A stretch of DNA of 64,000 bases from contig NC_068938.1 in NCBI RefSeq assembly GCF_016801865.2, positions 110,918,141 to 110,982,140 of the forward strand, in the 5' to 3' direction. Shown piece after piece: positions 1-13,100 of this stretch; position 1 is the first letter of the stretch, and every line of letters starts with the position of its first letter. Source of the stretch: Culex pipiens pallens (taxonomy: Eukaryota > Arthropoda > Insecta > Diptera > Culicidae). Under the pieces are notes generated by a model that saw nothing but the letters and a program-made list of their open reading frames with translations, was not told the origin of the DNA and did not search any database. The translations under genes and the position numbers were made by a program.

Positions 1-1170
1 AGTTTTTATAACTGCATTATATAACTTTGTTATAACAAACCGTTTCAACTGTCATTTCGATTACCGTACCACGGAGTAATGTTGAAAATCGGTTCGATTT
101 TGATTTGTTGTTTTCTCCATCATAAACTCTATAAGCTGATAATTTTTGTAGCTTTTACCAGTGACATGTTTACAAATCAATCGGTCAACAATTAAAACTA
201 TTGTAATCTTCAATGAATAAACATTATTGAAACTCTAAATTCCTCATGTACAAATTTACACCACCTAACAACACGCAATGTCAAGTTGAATATGTATGTT
301 GAGCATCAGTTATATAATCTATTCTCCGATATCATTTGTGTAACAAAGCGAGAAAACCTAAGGTTATTTATAGAATGGTTGGCCACGCCTATTTTCTAGA
401 AGATGCCGTCAAATGACAATGTTGGATAAGCAGTGAAACAAACAGTGCAATATTGTTTTTATTCAACAAACTGTTTTCGAGTCAAACATTGCAGATGAGG
501 GAACAGCATCTTGGCATATCAGCACTTGGACGTTCAATTACAGCTCATAAAAAGTGTTTGCGAGTAAAATAAAGTGATAAATAGGGGAACTATACCCTTT
601 CTCAGCCTATTTCTATTATCGGCCTATCAGCACTTTGATCATGAATTACGGCTTTAATAAAGTGTTTTTGACTGTCCCAAAGTAATAAATAGCTCAAGTT
701 AAAGTGAGCAAGCATCTTTTCATTGTTGATACATCTGAAAATGTTGATTTAATAGCGGAAAACGGCAAAAGTGATGAGAATTGGTCGAACGGCTTAGTGT
801 GATTAAAATGGGTTAATTTCCCCTAGCTCAATAGGAAGTGAGCAAGTAAGTTTTTATCAAAAGTGTTCCAACATAAATTGTTTTAATAGTGAAAATCAGC
901 AAATTGGATGGAGTTAGGAGCGAGTGCATATTCCCTATGTTGTGTGTAAAAGTTTGGAAAAGAGTGAAGTTGACTGTGTTTTAACACTTTTATGGCACAC
1001 ATCTCATGAGTTACATAAGTCAGTTATACAAGTAGTGAAAGAAACTGATATTTAACTAACGTTGACATTTGTTCACGTATGTTGAACCAAAACAGCTATC
1101 TAACTATTATTCAACAATCGACAAGTTATGAGTGCTACTTGCGGCGCTTAAAATTTCGTCACAAATGGCA
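1..1170. other. AT-rich intergenic DNA, no gene seen
   Basis: I see no convincing ORF, RNA gene or terminal repeat here. Composition is AT-rich and resembles decayed transposon or intergenic sequence. Confidence 0.5.
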
Positions 1171-1171
1171 G

Positions 1172-1390
1172 ACCTCGAGGCAGACACAAAGGAGCGCTGA
1201 AAGAAAAAAGAGCTCAGCCGATATTAGAAATTGCGTGGAGCCCAGTACATTCTCCTCAGATTAGAATAAATACACATGGGATACACATTTAATGCTTGTA
1301 AAAGGGATAGAATAACTTTTAGTAAAAGTCAAATTAAATATAAATGTACACAAAAAACTGCTCTACTCGTTAGTGTACTTGATTTTAGTA
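1172..1390 (+). repeat. Direct repeat, copy 1 (~210 bp)
   Basis: This stretch is repeated in the same orientation at 1925-2130. Shared blocks include the A-rich run with AGCTCAGC/AACTAAGC, a TTAGAATA block, AATGCTTGTAAAAGG and ACTTTTAGTAAAAGT, then CTGCTCTACTCG versus TTGCTCTACTCG. The copies are clearly diverged. The 535 bp between them holds a short duplication (ATCATTCAGACACGACCGCA, near 1419-1468) and an unrecognised 105-codon minus-strand frame (1450-1767). It may be a divided old transposon or a segmental duplication. Confidence 0.6.
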
Positions 1391-1924
1391 AATTTCATGG
1401 AACATCCAGATTATCCAGCATCATTCAGACACGACCGCATAGTAGGGCATCATTCAGACACGACCGCAGTCTCCCAACTCCAAATAGGCATCCTTGACTG
1501 ATGCCTGTGCCAGGAAACTACTACTTCTACTACAGTCGAATCTCTGGCTGTCGATCTTCTCGATATCAATATTGCCCCTGCTGTCAATAAATTTTTCAGT
1601 CCCTTCAAGAAGCATGCTTTGATTTTTTGTTCTATAATTGGATAACTCCCGCTCTCGACGGTCCCTTCAATATCGACAACGAGAGAGTCCACTGTACTAC
1701 TACTTTTCGTGAGTGTTCGCAGGGGGATGGCGTCGCCATTTTTAGCCCCCATTTTCCACTTTTTCACATCGAAACCGACTACTTTATCGACTTCATTTTG
1801 CTGGGCGAGATAGGACGCCGTCTATTTTTAGACGATGACTCAGCACTTTTCCACTCTTGCACTTAAAAAAACCAGAAGGCAACACGATGTAACGTCACGT
1901 CCCTATTGGTAGCACTAAGCAGAC

Positions 1925-2130
1925 CCAATAGAGTGCTGGAAGAAAAAAGAACTAAGCTGAAAATGGAAAAATGGGCGTGGCCCAATGCATTCTCGTCTGA
2001 TTAGAATACATTTTTGACATATTTTTTTTCAAATGCTTGTAAAAGGAATATAATAACTTTTAGTAAAAGTGAAAATAAACAGAAATGTTCACAAAAAGTT
2101 GCTCTACTCGCTGGTGCACAAGACAACTTA
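1925..2130 (+). repeat. Direct repeat, copy 2 (~210 bp)
   Basis: Diverged second copy of the 1172-1390 block, same orientation. No coding capacity is recognised. Confidence 0.6.
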
Positions 2131-2732
2131 CTGAACACATTTAGCGTCACGGTAGTTTATGAAACTTGTGAAACATGTTTGAAATCCGTTTTAAATCTTT
2201 TAGTTCTTTACTGCCGTTCTACGCATAACTGCCCCATGTTCAAAAAAGTGCAACTGAGAAAAACGCGATTGAAATTTTTCGACCGATTTCTGTGTTTCTA
2301 CGCATAATTGTCATATTCACCCTATGTGTCCCTAATCGCCCCAGTTATCAGTTTATCACCCTAATTTGTGATCTTCTGGCTATACAACAGATAAACAAGG
2401 CATAATGCTTAGTAAAACTAATGATTCCGTGTAAGAAAATACTTGGTGGGACAATTATGCGTAGAAGTTCAACGATGGGACAAACAGACTTGGTGTTGTT
2501 TTTGATGAGTTTCCGAACAAAGTACCAGATTTTATGTTTTTTCTTAAAGTACACATTAGACTAAACTTAAAAATGGCATAAAGTCAAAATCATCAAAAAC
2601 TGACATGGGACAATTATGCGTAGAACGGCAGTTTAAATGAACTACATTTTCGAGGAAGAAATTTTCCGTCGGTTGAATCGATTATCGAATCTTTTTTATT
2701 TTTAAATACATGGGCCGAGACGTGTGGTAGGG

Positions 2733-3066
2733 AATTGGGTCCTAAAATGAAGCTTAGATTGCTGATATTATTGTTTACAGCGATAAAGCTTATTTTTCTG
2801 AGTACAATGACCCTTTGTACGAGCACAAAGAATTTAAAATGGATTTTAAAATCAATTTTGAAAAATTAACCTCGCGGTCCTTCTTGACAGAAAAGCTCCT
2901 ACTTGACAGCTCGTTCCAAGGGGACCATAGTTGATCCATCGAAAAAATGTTGTCCTGTCAAAAAAAAAATGTTGCATTAAAATTAAAAAAAGTGATCAGA
3001 AATGGTTTTTAATCGTGTTTTTTACCGTTGTACATAAAAATTGACATAGGACTTTAGTACCCAATT
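2733..3066 (+). mobile_element. MITE family R, full-length copy (334 bp)
   Basis: The ends are inverted repeats beginning AATTGGGT and ending ACCCAATT. Internal landmarks are a TGAAGCTTAGATTGCTGATA block, a GTACAATGACCCTTTGTAC block and GCTCGTTCCAAGGGGACCAT. A second full-length copy lies inverted at 39912-40244 (333 bp); partial copies lie at 7840-7950, 39637-39862 and 45902-46081. No ORF is present, so this is a nonautonomous DNA element. Confidence 0.75.
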
Positions 3067-4160
3067 ACAACGCCAACAAGTACGTGTGCTACAATACCTT
3101 TGTAATGTCGAACATGGCGCCTTAAATCGGACTGTTTCTGGGAATGTGGTAGACCCTGGAAACTTACGTCGAACTATGAGAATGTGAATACTTATTACTT
3201 ACACAGGCTCGCTGCTGGTGCTGGAGATGCTTCCGAACGGGGGAAGCCATTTTGTACTCAGAATGATTGGAAAGAACAATGTAGTAGTGGTACTGTCTGC
3301 CCAACGAGAAGAAGCCTAGCCCCGTTGATACTTATCGTGTCTAAAGGAACGTCATTCTGTGGGTCGTCGGTAAATGTATCGCGAATCCCCGCGAACCATC
3401 GCCTATTGATGTCATGGTCGCAGCTGAGTGAATTCCTAGGAGATCCCGAACATGTAAAACGCTGCGCCGGTACTTGAAAGTCCAACAACAACAATCTGAA
3501 TCCTGATGACTTTTTGGTTGGTTTCTTGTCTAGTTTGCTTGTTTGCAAAAGTTCGAATCTCTATAAATAACATAAAACATCCAACCTTCAATATATTTAT
3601 TTTTATTATCTTTCTTCTCTTAGTTTCATTTACAAAATTATTTCTTAATGAATTTAGCATTTTACACGGAAGCTGTCTGCTGCGCCACCATGATGGGTAA
3701 GTAGAAACAATAAAACTGTAGTTTTTAAGATTTGAAACAAATGAATTTGCTGGAATTAACGACAGAGACAGGGAGAAGATGAGCGTTGGCATCGTACAAC
3801 ATAAATCAACGTTCGGTAGAACATGCCGACAGTTCCCGGTGCAGAATTAGAAGTTAGAACAGTTGCTAAATGATCCCGTTGTGAGAATAAGAAGAGAAAG
3901 TCGAAACAAAACGTGCTAAACTCCAGTTTTTCTTCCTTTCATCCTTCCGTTAAATACTATTTTAATAGTAGTCCTTAGTAATCGAAAAAAAACGCTAACC
4001 ATACTCCGAGCTCTTCCGAGTACGACCTGTCTGGACTCACTCTCTCTTAAATGTTAAAAAAAAGATCGCTTTGTTTTTTTTTTCTTCTACCTCTCTGACA
4101 CGACACAGAAGAAGATTGGGGATATCTTAACGGGGGGATTCGAGACTTCAGCAGGCTGGT
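3067..4160. other. Spacer and probable 3' UTR of the LEDGF-like gene
   Basis: The part next to 4161 is downstream of the stop codon of the minus-strand LEDGF-like gene and should include its 3' UTR. A minus-strand AATAAA (TTTATT at 3596-3601) is a candidate poly(A) signal. The 3184-3550 interval is less AT-rich and open in several frames, but I recognise no domain. Confidence 0.4.
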
Positions 4161-7100
4161 TTACGTCTCCGTTAAACTCTCGCTCGCGGACTTGTCCGGA
4201 CTGCTGCTGCTGCTGTTGTCATTGTTCTTTTTGTCTTCCGCATCGGCTGCCGTCGCGCTGTTAGCATCTGTGCTGCACCCGTTCTTCTCGTCGTCGTTCA
4301 AGTTTTGCTCGATATCTGCAAGATATTGAAAAATGTTTAAATAAAGGAAATGCTTTAATTCTCCCCGCAACTACCGACCTCCTTCATCGACTAGTAAAAA
4401 CAGCTCTTCCTGGCTGAGGTGCTTTGTGCGCTGCTGGAACTTGTTGACCTCCTCGCCGAATGCTTCCCAGAAGGGGACCGTTCCCTCCGGAACCGAGAAC
4501 ATGGTCTGAAAGGGGAAGATTATGTATCTGGCCTTTGAATGCTTATTAAAGAGCGCAAACCTTAAACTGATTGTAGATCTGCTCGGCCTTGGTTCGAATC
4601 TGCTGCGCCTGGAAGTCGAACTTGATCCGCTCCTCGTCGGCCATGTTCCAGGCCTTGGCGTTGCCCACGTACTTCCGCAGACGCTTCATGGTTTCCACGC
4701 AGTTGGGGTTCTTCTTGAGCATGGTGGGCGTCACCTTCAGCTCTGTGGACAAGTTAAGAAACGAATTTATTATTATTCCAATTACATAGGTTAAAAAGTC
4801 TCTTACGTTGGTACTGTTCCATAAGCTCGACGCATTTCTCGGGATCTGCCTTGGCCAACCCAACGCACGACTTGATTTCCAAGTTGAGCTCAACCAGTTC
4901 ACGCTCCAACTTCAAGAAGTAGACCCGTTCGCTCTCAATTTTGTCTACAAAAGAAGAAAACAGTCAAAACCAAGCTTCAACATCAACTTCAAGAACCCAT
5001 CCATACCAAACGGATTCGGCTTCTTAGCCGGAGCCGCCGCCACCGTCGGCGCAACAGCGGTTGGAGCGACCTTCTCGATCTTGGTCGTCGAGGTGGCCCT
5101 CTTCTTGGCCGGCGACGGCGCCACGGCCGGTTCTTCCTCCTCGCCGTCCAGATACCGTTTCGGCTTGATCTTGCGACCGCTGCGGCTGACCACTTCCGGT
5201 TGCGGTTCCTTCGCGGGACTCGCAACGGCGACTGATTCGTCCTTCACCGGTTCATCCTTGACGGGGGCGGTCTTTTTGGGGGCCGCCGAGGGACTGTCGG
5301 CAGCGGCCGTCGCTTTTTTGCCCGACTTTTTGCTGGGTTCTTCTTTGACCGGCTTGGCGGAAGTCTCCTTGGTGGTGGTGGCAGCTGCGGCGACGCTGCT
5401 TTCATCGCCATTCTTGGTGTCGTCCTTTTCCGACTTTATGCTGCTGTCGACGACGGTTGAGTTGGCCGAGATGCGCGACGCGTTGAAGCTGGCCTGGAAG
5501 GATAGAAGCGCAACAGGTTAGCTTGGCGTTCGGATGTTGGGTTCATATTGTCGGGGGGTCCTTAATTGTCGCTCATTGGCAATACGGCACATTTCTCTTT
5601 ACTTGCCTCGGTCGTGTTCAGAGTATCGTCCGCCTTCGAATCATCGGCCGCGGCAGACGACGAGGGACCGGATCCGAGCTGGAAAAATGAGGAAGTTATG
5701 AGATATGGGATTGTTGTTTGTAACTTCAATTCAATTTTAAAAACATGTTTTCAATTTTATTTTAATTTTTAGAGATTTATACACATGAAAAGGCCTAACG
5801 ACCTAACTGCAACAGCTAGGCCGGGATTGTGCCGGGATCGAAAGACGTGATCACACATTTCACATCTCAAGAAATTGGATCACCAGGTTACCAAGATCGC
5901 TGTCGATCGCCTTAGAGACAACGACATGTGGCCAGAAGGTCGAAACTACGGGAAGTGTATCGTTTTTGGACTTATAGTCAACCCCACCGAGTTTTTTTTT
6001 TGTTTTTTTTTGTTTGAGTCATAGACAAAACTACATCAGTAGAGTGTTAACAATAGAATGAATTTGATTTTGGACTGTCGTCCCATTACACCTTCATCTC
6101 CCGACTCTTCTATCATCTGATCTTCGTCGTCTCCCATTACTCTTCCTCGACGTGTTCCGGTACTTGACCGATTTCTCCACGCAACATCTTGATCCGCAGG
6201 TTCTGCTACGGCTTCGTAAGAATTTCTGCCAACATCTTCTCAGGCGGACAGTACATCGATTATCTCTCCTCAATCTTGTTGCGAACTAGGTGCTTGCTTT
6301 GATTGTCCGCTTAGATCGGTACAGTTCTTTTTCTTGATTCCGAACTCGCCCAGCAGCTTCTGTATCCAGATCAGCTCCTTGCATCCTTCAGTCAGCGCTA
6401 CCCGTTCAGCTTCCGTCGAGGACAGCGCTACGCAACTCTGCTTCCAAGAGGCCCTGTCTGGACAAGAATCGATGTGCTAACGGTCTGGTCGGATGTGACC
6501 AGCTATGTACAGCAGACATCCGATCAATCTCAGATAATCAGTGTTGTTGGGTAGCTGATCGTTCTACTCGTTCTGCTGTAGATAGGCTGGATCCAAGGGA
6601 ATCTTCGCCGCTCGCTTGCTTAATTTCCATTCCCAGGAAATGCCCAGCCTTTGCCTGGGCGAATCCCAGGAACTTGCCATAAAGGTACGCTGAAGTTGTC
6701 ATGTCTTTAAATGTTTTTGACCAAACTCAAATTTGGAGATATTGAAAACGTTTAACTTGAAAAATTTCCAAAAAATGCCACTGCGATTTCTCGGAAATGG
6801 CTGATCGGATTTGGACACTTCCGGTTGCATTCGATCCCTCTTAGCTTCCGATAAGTCGCTATTGAAAGTCTTACCCGTAGCCCTTTCCTGTCAAAAGATA
6901 TTTACGAAAAACGATTTGCAAACCTAAAACCGAAAAACAAAAAGCGATGAAAATTTTTCAAAATTGCTTCATTTTTTGCATAACTAGGTAGTCTGAAATG
7001 TCCTCCATCTCTGGATGAAACGGGACAAAAATCCAATGAAATTTGCCAAAGTTACAGCCACTTTAAGAAAACTGTTTGCATTTAGCCGCCTTCATATCGA

Positions 7101-10100
7101 CTAAAACGAAGCCAAAATTAACAAAATTTTCGGCATGTTACACATTTTTGTAAAGCTCTTTCAAAGCCCAATCCACTGAGATACATATCTCGACGAATTA
7201 TTAAGCTTAGTCGTTAATATCTGCGCTAGACTGCTATTTTTGACGATACCAATGCATTATCACATGCTGGTTCGCTCATCCGGCTAAAAATCCCAGAACT
7301 ATTATACTTCATTCGAAAGCATTTTTTATCGTGCTTCGAATGTCATCTTACAAAATAAAATTCCCTTTGTGAATCGCGTCCAGCATGCAAAGATTCCGCC
7401 GACCTCAAATCAGGTCCAGAATGGCCTCAAAAACGTCTTAGCCAAGCCAAGTCAAGTCAAGTCATTTCGGGAAATGACAATGTGTAATGTGTTCTTAGAT
7501 ACCTATCCATGAGCCATCGATCAACTCCGTTAGCGATACACTTTTCACCCCGGAATGCGAGAGAGGAAGAGAGTTTATGGAAATTATGACTCGTTCGAGC
7601 ACTGCATTAGTTTTTACGTCGTGACAGCATTAGACAGCTTGCGTGCATTGTTTACATGGATTTTTTTCCCCTGGGGGGTAAGGCTAAGACCACAGTTGGT
7701 ACAACTCGCAACATGGATTTTCGTCGACAGACCATTCGAGCATTCGATTTAGTAAGTCTATAGACTATATACTTTATAAAGTTATATGCTTTCTGTCAAA
7801 AAGGATTGCAAAGTTATTATTTTAAATCAAAGTTATTATTTCAAATCCATTTTAATTCCTTTGCGGTCGTATAAAGGATCATTGTACCGTGAAAATTAAG
7901 CTTTATCACTGTGAACAATAATATTAGCAATTTATTTGAATTTTAGAACTCAATCAACGAATCGTCTCTATATATACATGTACATTCTCAATACATTAAT
8001 TTTGTATGAACCGAGAAGAGGAAGCCCCCATTCACCACTGTGGATTAAGTGACGTTTTGTCTTCCTCACCTTACTGAGGAAAGGCTATAAAATCACACAA
8101 AAAACGAAATTCTTAATTTGACCTACTAGACCCACCTTCATGTATACATATCGATCGACTCAGAATCAGATTTTGAGCAAATGTCTGTGTGTGTGGTGGG
8201 ATGTTGGTTAAAAAAATTTGCACTGAGTTATCTCGGCAATGGCTGACCCGATTTGGACCGTTTTGGTCTCGTTTGTTTCGTCTTGGGGTCCCATAAGTCG
8301 CTATTGAAAATGATAAAGTACTTCAAAAGTAATACCAAAAAATGATTTTAACAAAAGTCCGGAAGATTGTAAAAAGGGTAGTTTTTGTAAGAAACCTCGT
8401 CATGTTATTTATTTTTAGAAAGGTATTTGAAAGACATTTCCAACGAGTTCAGTAGATTGAAAATCTGACGACCCTATCAAAAGTTATAAGCACTTAAGTG
8501 TTATTTATGAACTTTTTGGAGGCCGGATCTCAGATATTACCTAGCATTACGCTCTAAATGTGAGGAAGGCACCAACCACCAAATGGTGGATTAAGTAACG
8601 TTTTTTTAATAAAACATAGTTTTATTAGACAGGTCCGGTGGTACAGTGCTAAGCGTGGCAACCTCTCATCCCAGTAAGGCCTAGGTTAAATCTCAGACGG
8701 ACCATGGTGGCATTTTTCTAGACGAGATTTGCCTGATCACGCCTTCTATCGCATGGGGAAATAAAACGTAGGTCCATTTGCGTAAAAGAGGTTTTGGGTG
8801 ACTCACCACACATAAACTTCGGGCGCCTAGAAATGAGCAGAATCCTGGAACAGAGATCATAAAAACCGGGGGTCGTTGAAGTGGATTGCTTTGCTTTTTT
8901 CTAGTTTTATTAGTCGTGAAAACATCAAGTATATCAAGTCATAAAGATGATTCCAGCGTGGACCCCAGGGCTCTTCTCTTGGGTTTCGTCGGTTTTTCTG
9001 TTTCGTTTTCGCCGTAGTCCTCTGTAGAAACGTCCATTACATTGAACTGGACCACTATCTAATCTGCTGGTGTTGTTTGGGGATTTTCGACCGATGCAGT
9101 AGTAGTTATTTTTCCTCACACTTCTTCCTATGGTGAAATGGTTTTGCACAATGGCGGCAAATTTTAACATGCTGGTTGTACAATACAAAACCAACGTCTC
9201 CCTCTACCTTAATATAGAAAGGAATTGGCTTCTCCAGAACCATTCGGACAACCCGAACTCCTATTGATTTGGTTGTAAGTACGCACACCGTCTGAACCGC
9301 TCTCTCCCTGATGCCTTTTCGGCTTTCAGCGTCACTCCTTCAAGCAGCTTGAGCAGTCCCCATCCCGTCGGCGACTCACGATCTGCTGCATCACTGCTGC
9401 CATCGGCCTGCTGGACATCGGGATGCACGACCCAAAGTACTGAGGAAGCCCCGATTCTCTCCGACGCAGTCGCGCAGTTCGCAGCCAGCGCTCATCTTAG
9501 CCATCCCGATCCTGCTGTCGGAAGTAGAGTCGGGGTCTTCCGGTCGTCACCGTCAGGCAAGTACGCACACCGTCTGAACCGCTCTCTCCCTGATGCCTTT
9601 TCGGCTTTCAGCGTCACTCCTTCAAGCTGCTTGAGCAGTCCCCATCCCGTCGACGACTCACGATCTGCTGCATCACTGCTGCCATCGGCCTGCTGGACAT
9701 CGGGATGCACGACCCAAAGTACTGAGGAAGCCCCGATTCTCTCCGACGCAGTCGCGCAGTCCGCAGCCAGCGCTCATCTTAGCCATCCCGATCCTGCTGT
9801 CGGAAGTAGAGTCGGGGTCTTCCGGTCGTCACCGTTAGGCAAGTACTCGCACCATTCGAGCTCTGCCTTCCCTGATGACTGTTCCGTTTCCAGAACTATT
9901 CCGGAAAGCTGTTCAATCCTTCACTCGAACGTCTCAGTCCCACCTGCACCTGCCCGTCAAGTTCCCGGTATCGCCGCTAGACGCCAATCGCCGCGACTGC
10001 CGTGTAACGATTTACTCAACATATACTACCAGAACGTCGGAGGCATGAACACACGGGCTCTCGAGTACCGTCTCGCGTGCTCCGCTATCTCTTACGACGT

Positions 10101-13100
10101 AATCGCGGTGACGGAAACCTGGTTAAAGAACAACACGCTATCGAGTCAAGTCTTCGGCAACGGGTACGAGGTCTTCAGATGTGATCGCGAGCAGTTTATC
10201 AACAGCCAGAAGAAAGACGGTGGGGGAGTAGCTATCGCAGTCCGGCAGGGACTCAACGCGCGAATCGTTTCATCGGACGAGTGGAAGTGCGTTGAGCAAG
10301 TTTGGGTCGCCATCGATCTTGCTGACCATACCGTCTACATCTGCGTTGTGTACATCCCTCCCGACCAAACCAACAACGCAAGCGTATTTGAAATCAACTC
10401 GTCTTCGGTTTCAACAGTCTCTTCAATGGCACGTCCCTACGATGAGCTAGTAATTCTCGGCGACTTCAACTTGCCCAGACTGATATGGCGGCCAAGCCGG
10501 GATGGTTTCCTGTATGCTGATCCCGAACTCTCAACCCAGACCTTGCACGTAACAGAGTTCCTAGACAACTATAGCAGCGCACTTCTGCAGCAGATCAACC
10601 AGTTCCCGAACGAAAACAATGTGCTGTTAGACCTTTGTTTCGTCAGCTGCCCAGATATTGCACCCCCGATAGCCATCGCCCCGGCACCGCTAGTCAAGGA
10701 TGTCCGGCACCATCCACCGCTGCACCTATCTTTGCCTGTTCATTTAGCCAGCGAATTTACGCCCATTGTTTGTGAAGTCCGCTATGACTATCGCAAATCC
10801 GACGTTCCCAGCATGCTAGAACTACTTCGGAGCATTGACTGGGAGAACACACTTGACAAGGACAATCTTGACGATGCTGTGCAGACCTTCACCAATATTA
10901 TCGGCTATGTCATCGACAGACACGTCCCGAAGAAACCAGTTACGAACGCCCGTGTTCCATGGCAAACCAGCGAACTTAGGAGAGTCAAGGCTGCTAAGAG
11001 GTCGGCACTGAAAAAGTACTCAAAACATCGAACGTTACCATTGCACAACTACTACGTGCGACTCAACAGCTGCTACAAAAGGATGAGCAAACAGTGTCAT
11101 GCCGATCACGAAGTACGTACCCAGAAGAAGCTTAAGTCCAATCCGAAAGGATTCTGGAAGTACATCAATGAGCAGCGGAAGGAAATCGGGTTGCCGTCGT
11201 CGATGTTCCTTGGCGACAAGACAGCTTCGAATACGGAGGACATCTGCCAGCTGTTTGCCGCAAAATTTTCGAGCATGTTCACACAAGAAGATCTGTCACA
11301 ACAACAAATCACCGCTGCTGCCAACAATGTCCTTCCAAACGGGCTGGCCCTGAACCGCATCACAATCGATCGCTCGCAGATTCTGGAAGCCGCAACCAAA
11401 CTGAAGTCATCCAACACTGCAGGTCCGGACGGAGTTCCATCGATCGTCCTGAAAAAATGTATCGACGGGCTTCTAGATCCTCTCGCACATCTCTTCAGTC
11501 TGTCCCTCTCCACCGGCTCCTTCCCAAAACTCTGGAAGCACGCATATATGTTTCCGGTGCACAAGAAAGGGGACAAACGGAACGCAGACAACTATCGCGG
11601 GATTTCAGCACTGTGCGCCACTTCGAAACTCTTCGAGCTGGCGGTCATGGATCCGGTGTTTTTCTTCTGCAAGAACCTTATCAGCGACGACCAGCACGGT
11701 TTTATGCCTTCGCGGTCAACCACGACGAATCTGCTCACTTTTACGACATTCGTGACCGATAGTTTCACCGCCAAATCGCAGACCGACGCGGTGTATACCG
11801 ACCTGTCGGCCGCATTTGACAAGCTGAACCATTCTATTGCAATCGCAAAGCTGGAAAGAATGGGAATCGGTGGGGTTCTCCTGCGTTGGTTTCAATCCTA
11901 TCTAACCGGCCGGAAAATTAGCGTCAAGATCGGTGATTGGCTGTCCGCTGTCTTTGAAGCCTTTTCGGGAATTGCACAAGGCAGTCACTTGGGACCACTT
12001 GTATTCCTGCTGTACTACAACGACTGTATCCATTCTATCTCGGTTCCACGCCTGTCGTACGCGGACGACATGAAAATCTACTGCCGGATTGACAATGCAT
12101 CTGACGCTCAAGTTCTCCAACAACAGCTGATCAACTTCGCGGAATGGTGCAAAATTAACCGAATGGTCGTTAATCCAACCAAATGCTCCGTTATCTCTTT
12201 TTCCAGAAAACGCAACCCGATTAAGTTCGAGTACCAGATTTGCGGCACTTCAATTCCTCGTGAGAACTGCGTTAAGGATCTGGGTGTGCTCCTCGACACG
12301 GAGCTGACATACAAGCAGCACATCTCCTACATCGTCTCCAAAGCATCGCGGCAACTTGGTTTTGTCTTCCGTACAGCCAAAAACTTTACTGACATCTACT
12401 GTTTGAAGGCACTTTATTGTGCGTTGGTCCGTTCCACACTAGAATACTGCTGTTCTGTGTGGAGTCCGTACTACGAGAACAGCGTAGCGCGAATCGAGAG
12501 TGTGCAGCGAAGATTCATCCGATATGCCCTTCGATCTCTACCCTGGCGGGATCCCTTCCGACTGCCCAGCTACGAAAGTCGCTGTGAGCTGATCAACCTG
12601 GACACGCTAGCAGTACGACGAAATGTGTGCCGATCACTCCTAGTTGCCGACGTTTTGACCTCGAGAGTGCAGTGTCCGGCCATTCTCCGTGGATTGAACA
12701 TTTTCGCCCCCATTCGGACTTTTCGGAACTCCCCATTCCTACGTGTCCCTATCCGTCAAACAAATTATGCAATGTACAGTGCACTGACAGGGCTACACCG
12801 GGCGTTTAATTTTGTCGCTTCTTTGTTCGATTTTAACTTGTCTCGTGATGTTATCAAAAGGAAATTCTTGTTGTTCTTTAGACGTTAATTTATGTATTAG
12901 TTTGTAAGGTAAAACACCATTGGGGCCCGAGCCTGTTGGTGTCCAAATAAATAACAAATTAAATCACCGTGGAATTTTTAATTGGTTAAATTCGCTTGGT
13001 TCTGTTCGGTGACAAGGAAAACGCTACTTTCTTTTCTTGCGACGTTTCGACCTACTATTCTTCGGTCATCTTCAGACGCCTAAAACATAAACATTTACTT

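Larger units (their letters stand above)
9277..12960 (+). mobile_element. Non-LTR retrotransposon (LINE), ORF2 intact
   Basis: The body runs from the junction with an inverted gag piece at 9277, through one long endonuclease-RT frame, to a short 3' UTR ending with an AAATAAATAA tail near 12950. It lies antisense within intron 3 of the LEDGF-like gene. No separate ORF1 is present in the forward orientation, so the copy is 5'-rearranged. Confidence 0.85.

Noticed and set aside
3184..3548. Overlapping ~97-codon frames on both strands
   Set aside because: No recognisable protein in either; probably 3' UTR or spacer.
4808..5521. 237-codon plus-strand frame
   Set aside because: Antisense of the low-complexity exon 5 and of exon 6 of the LEDGF-like gene, crossing their introns.
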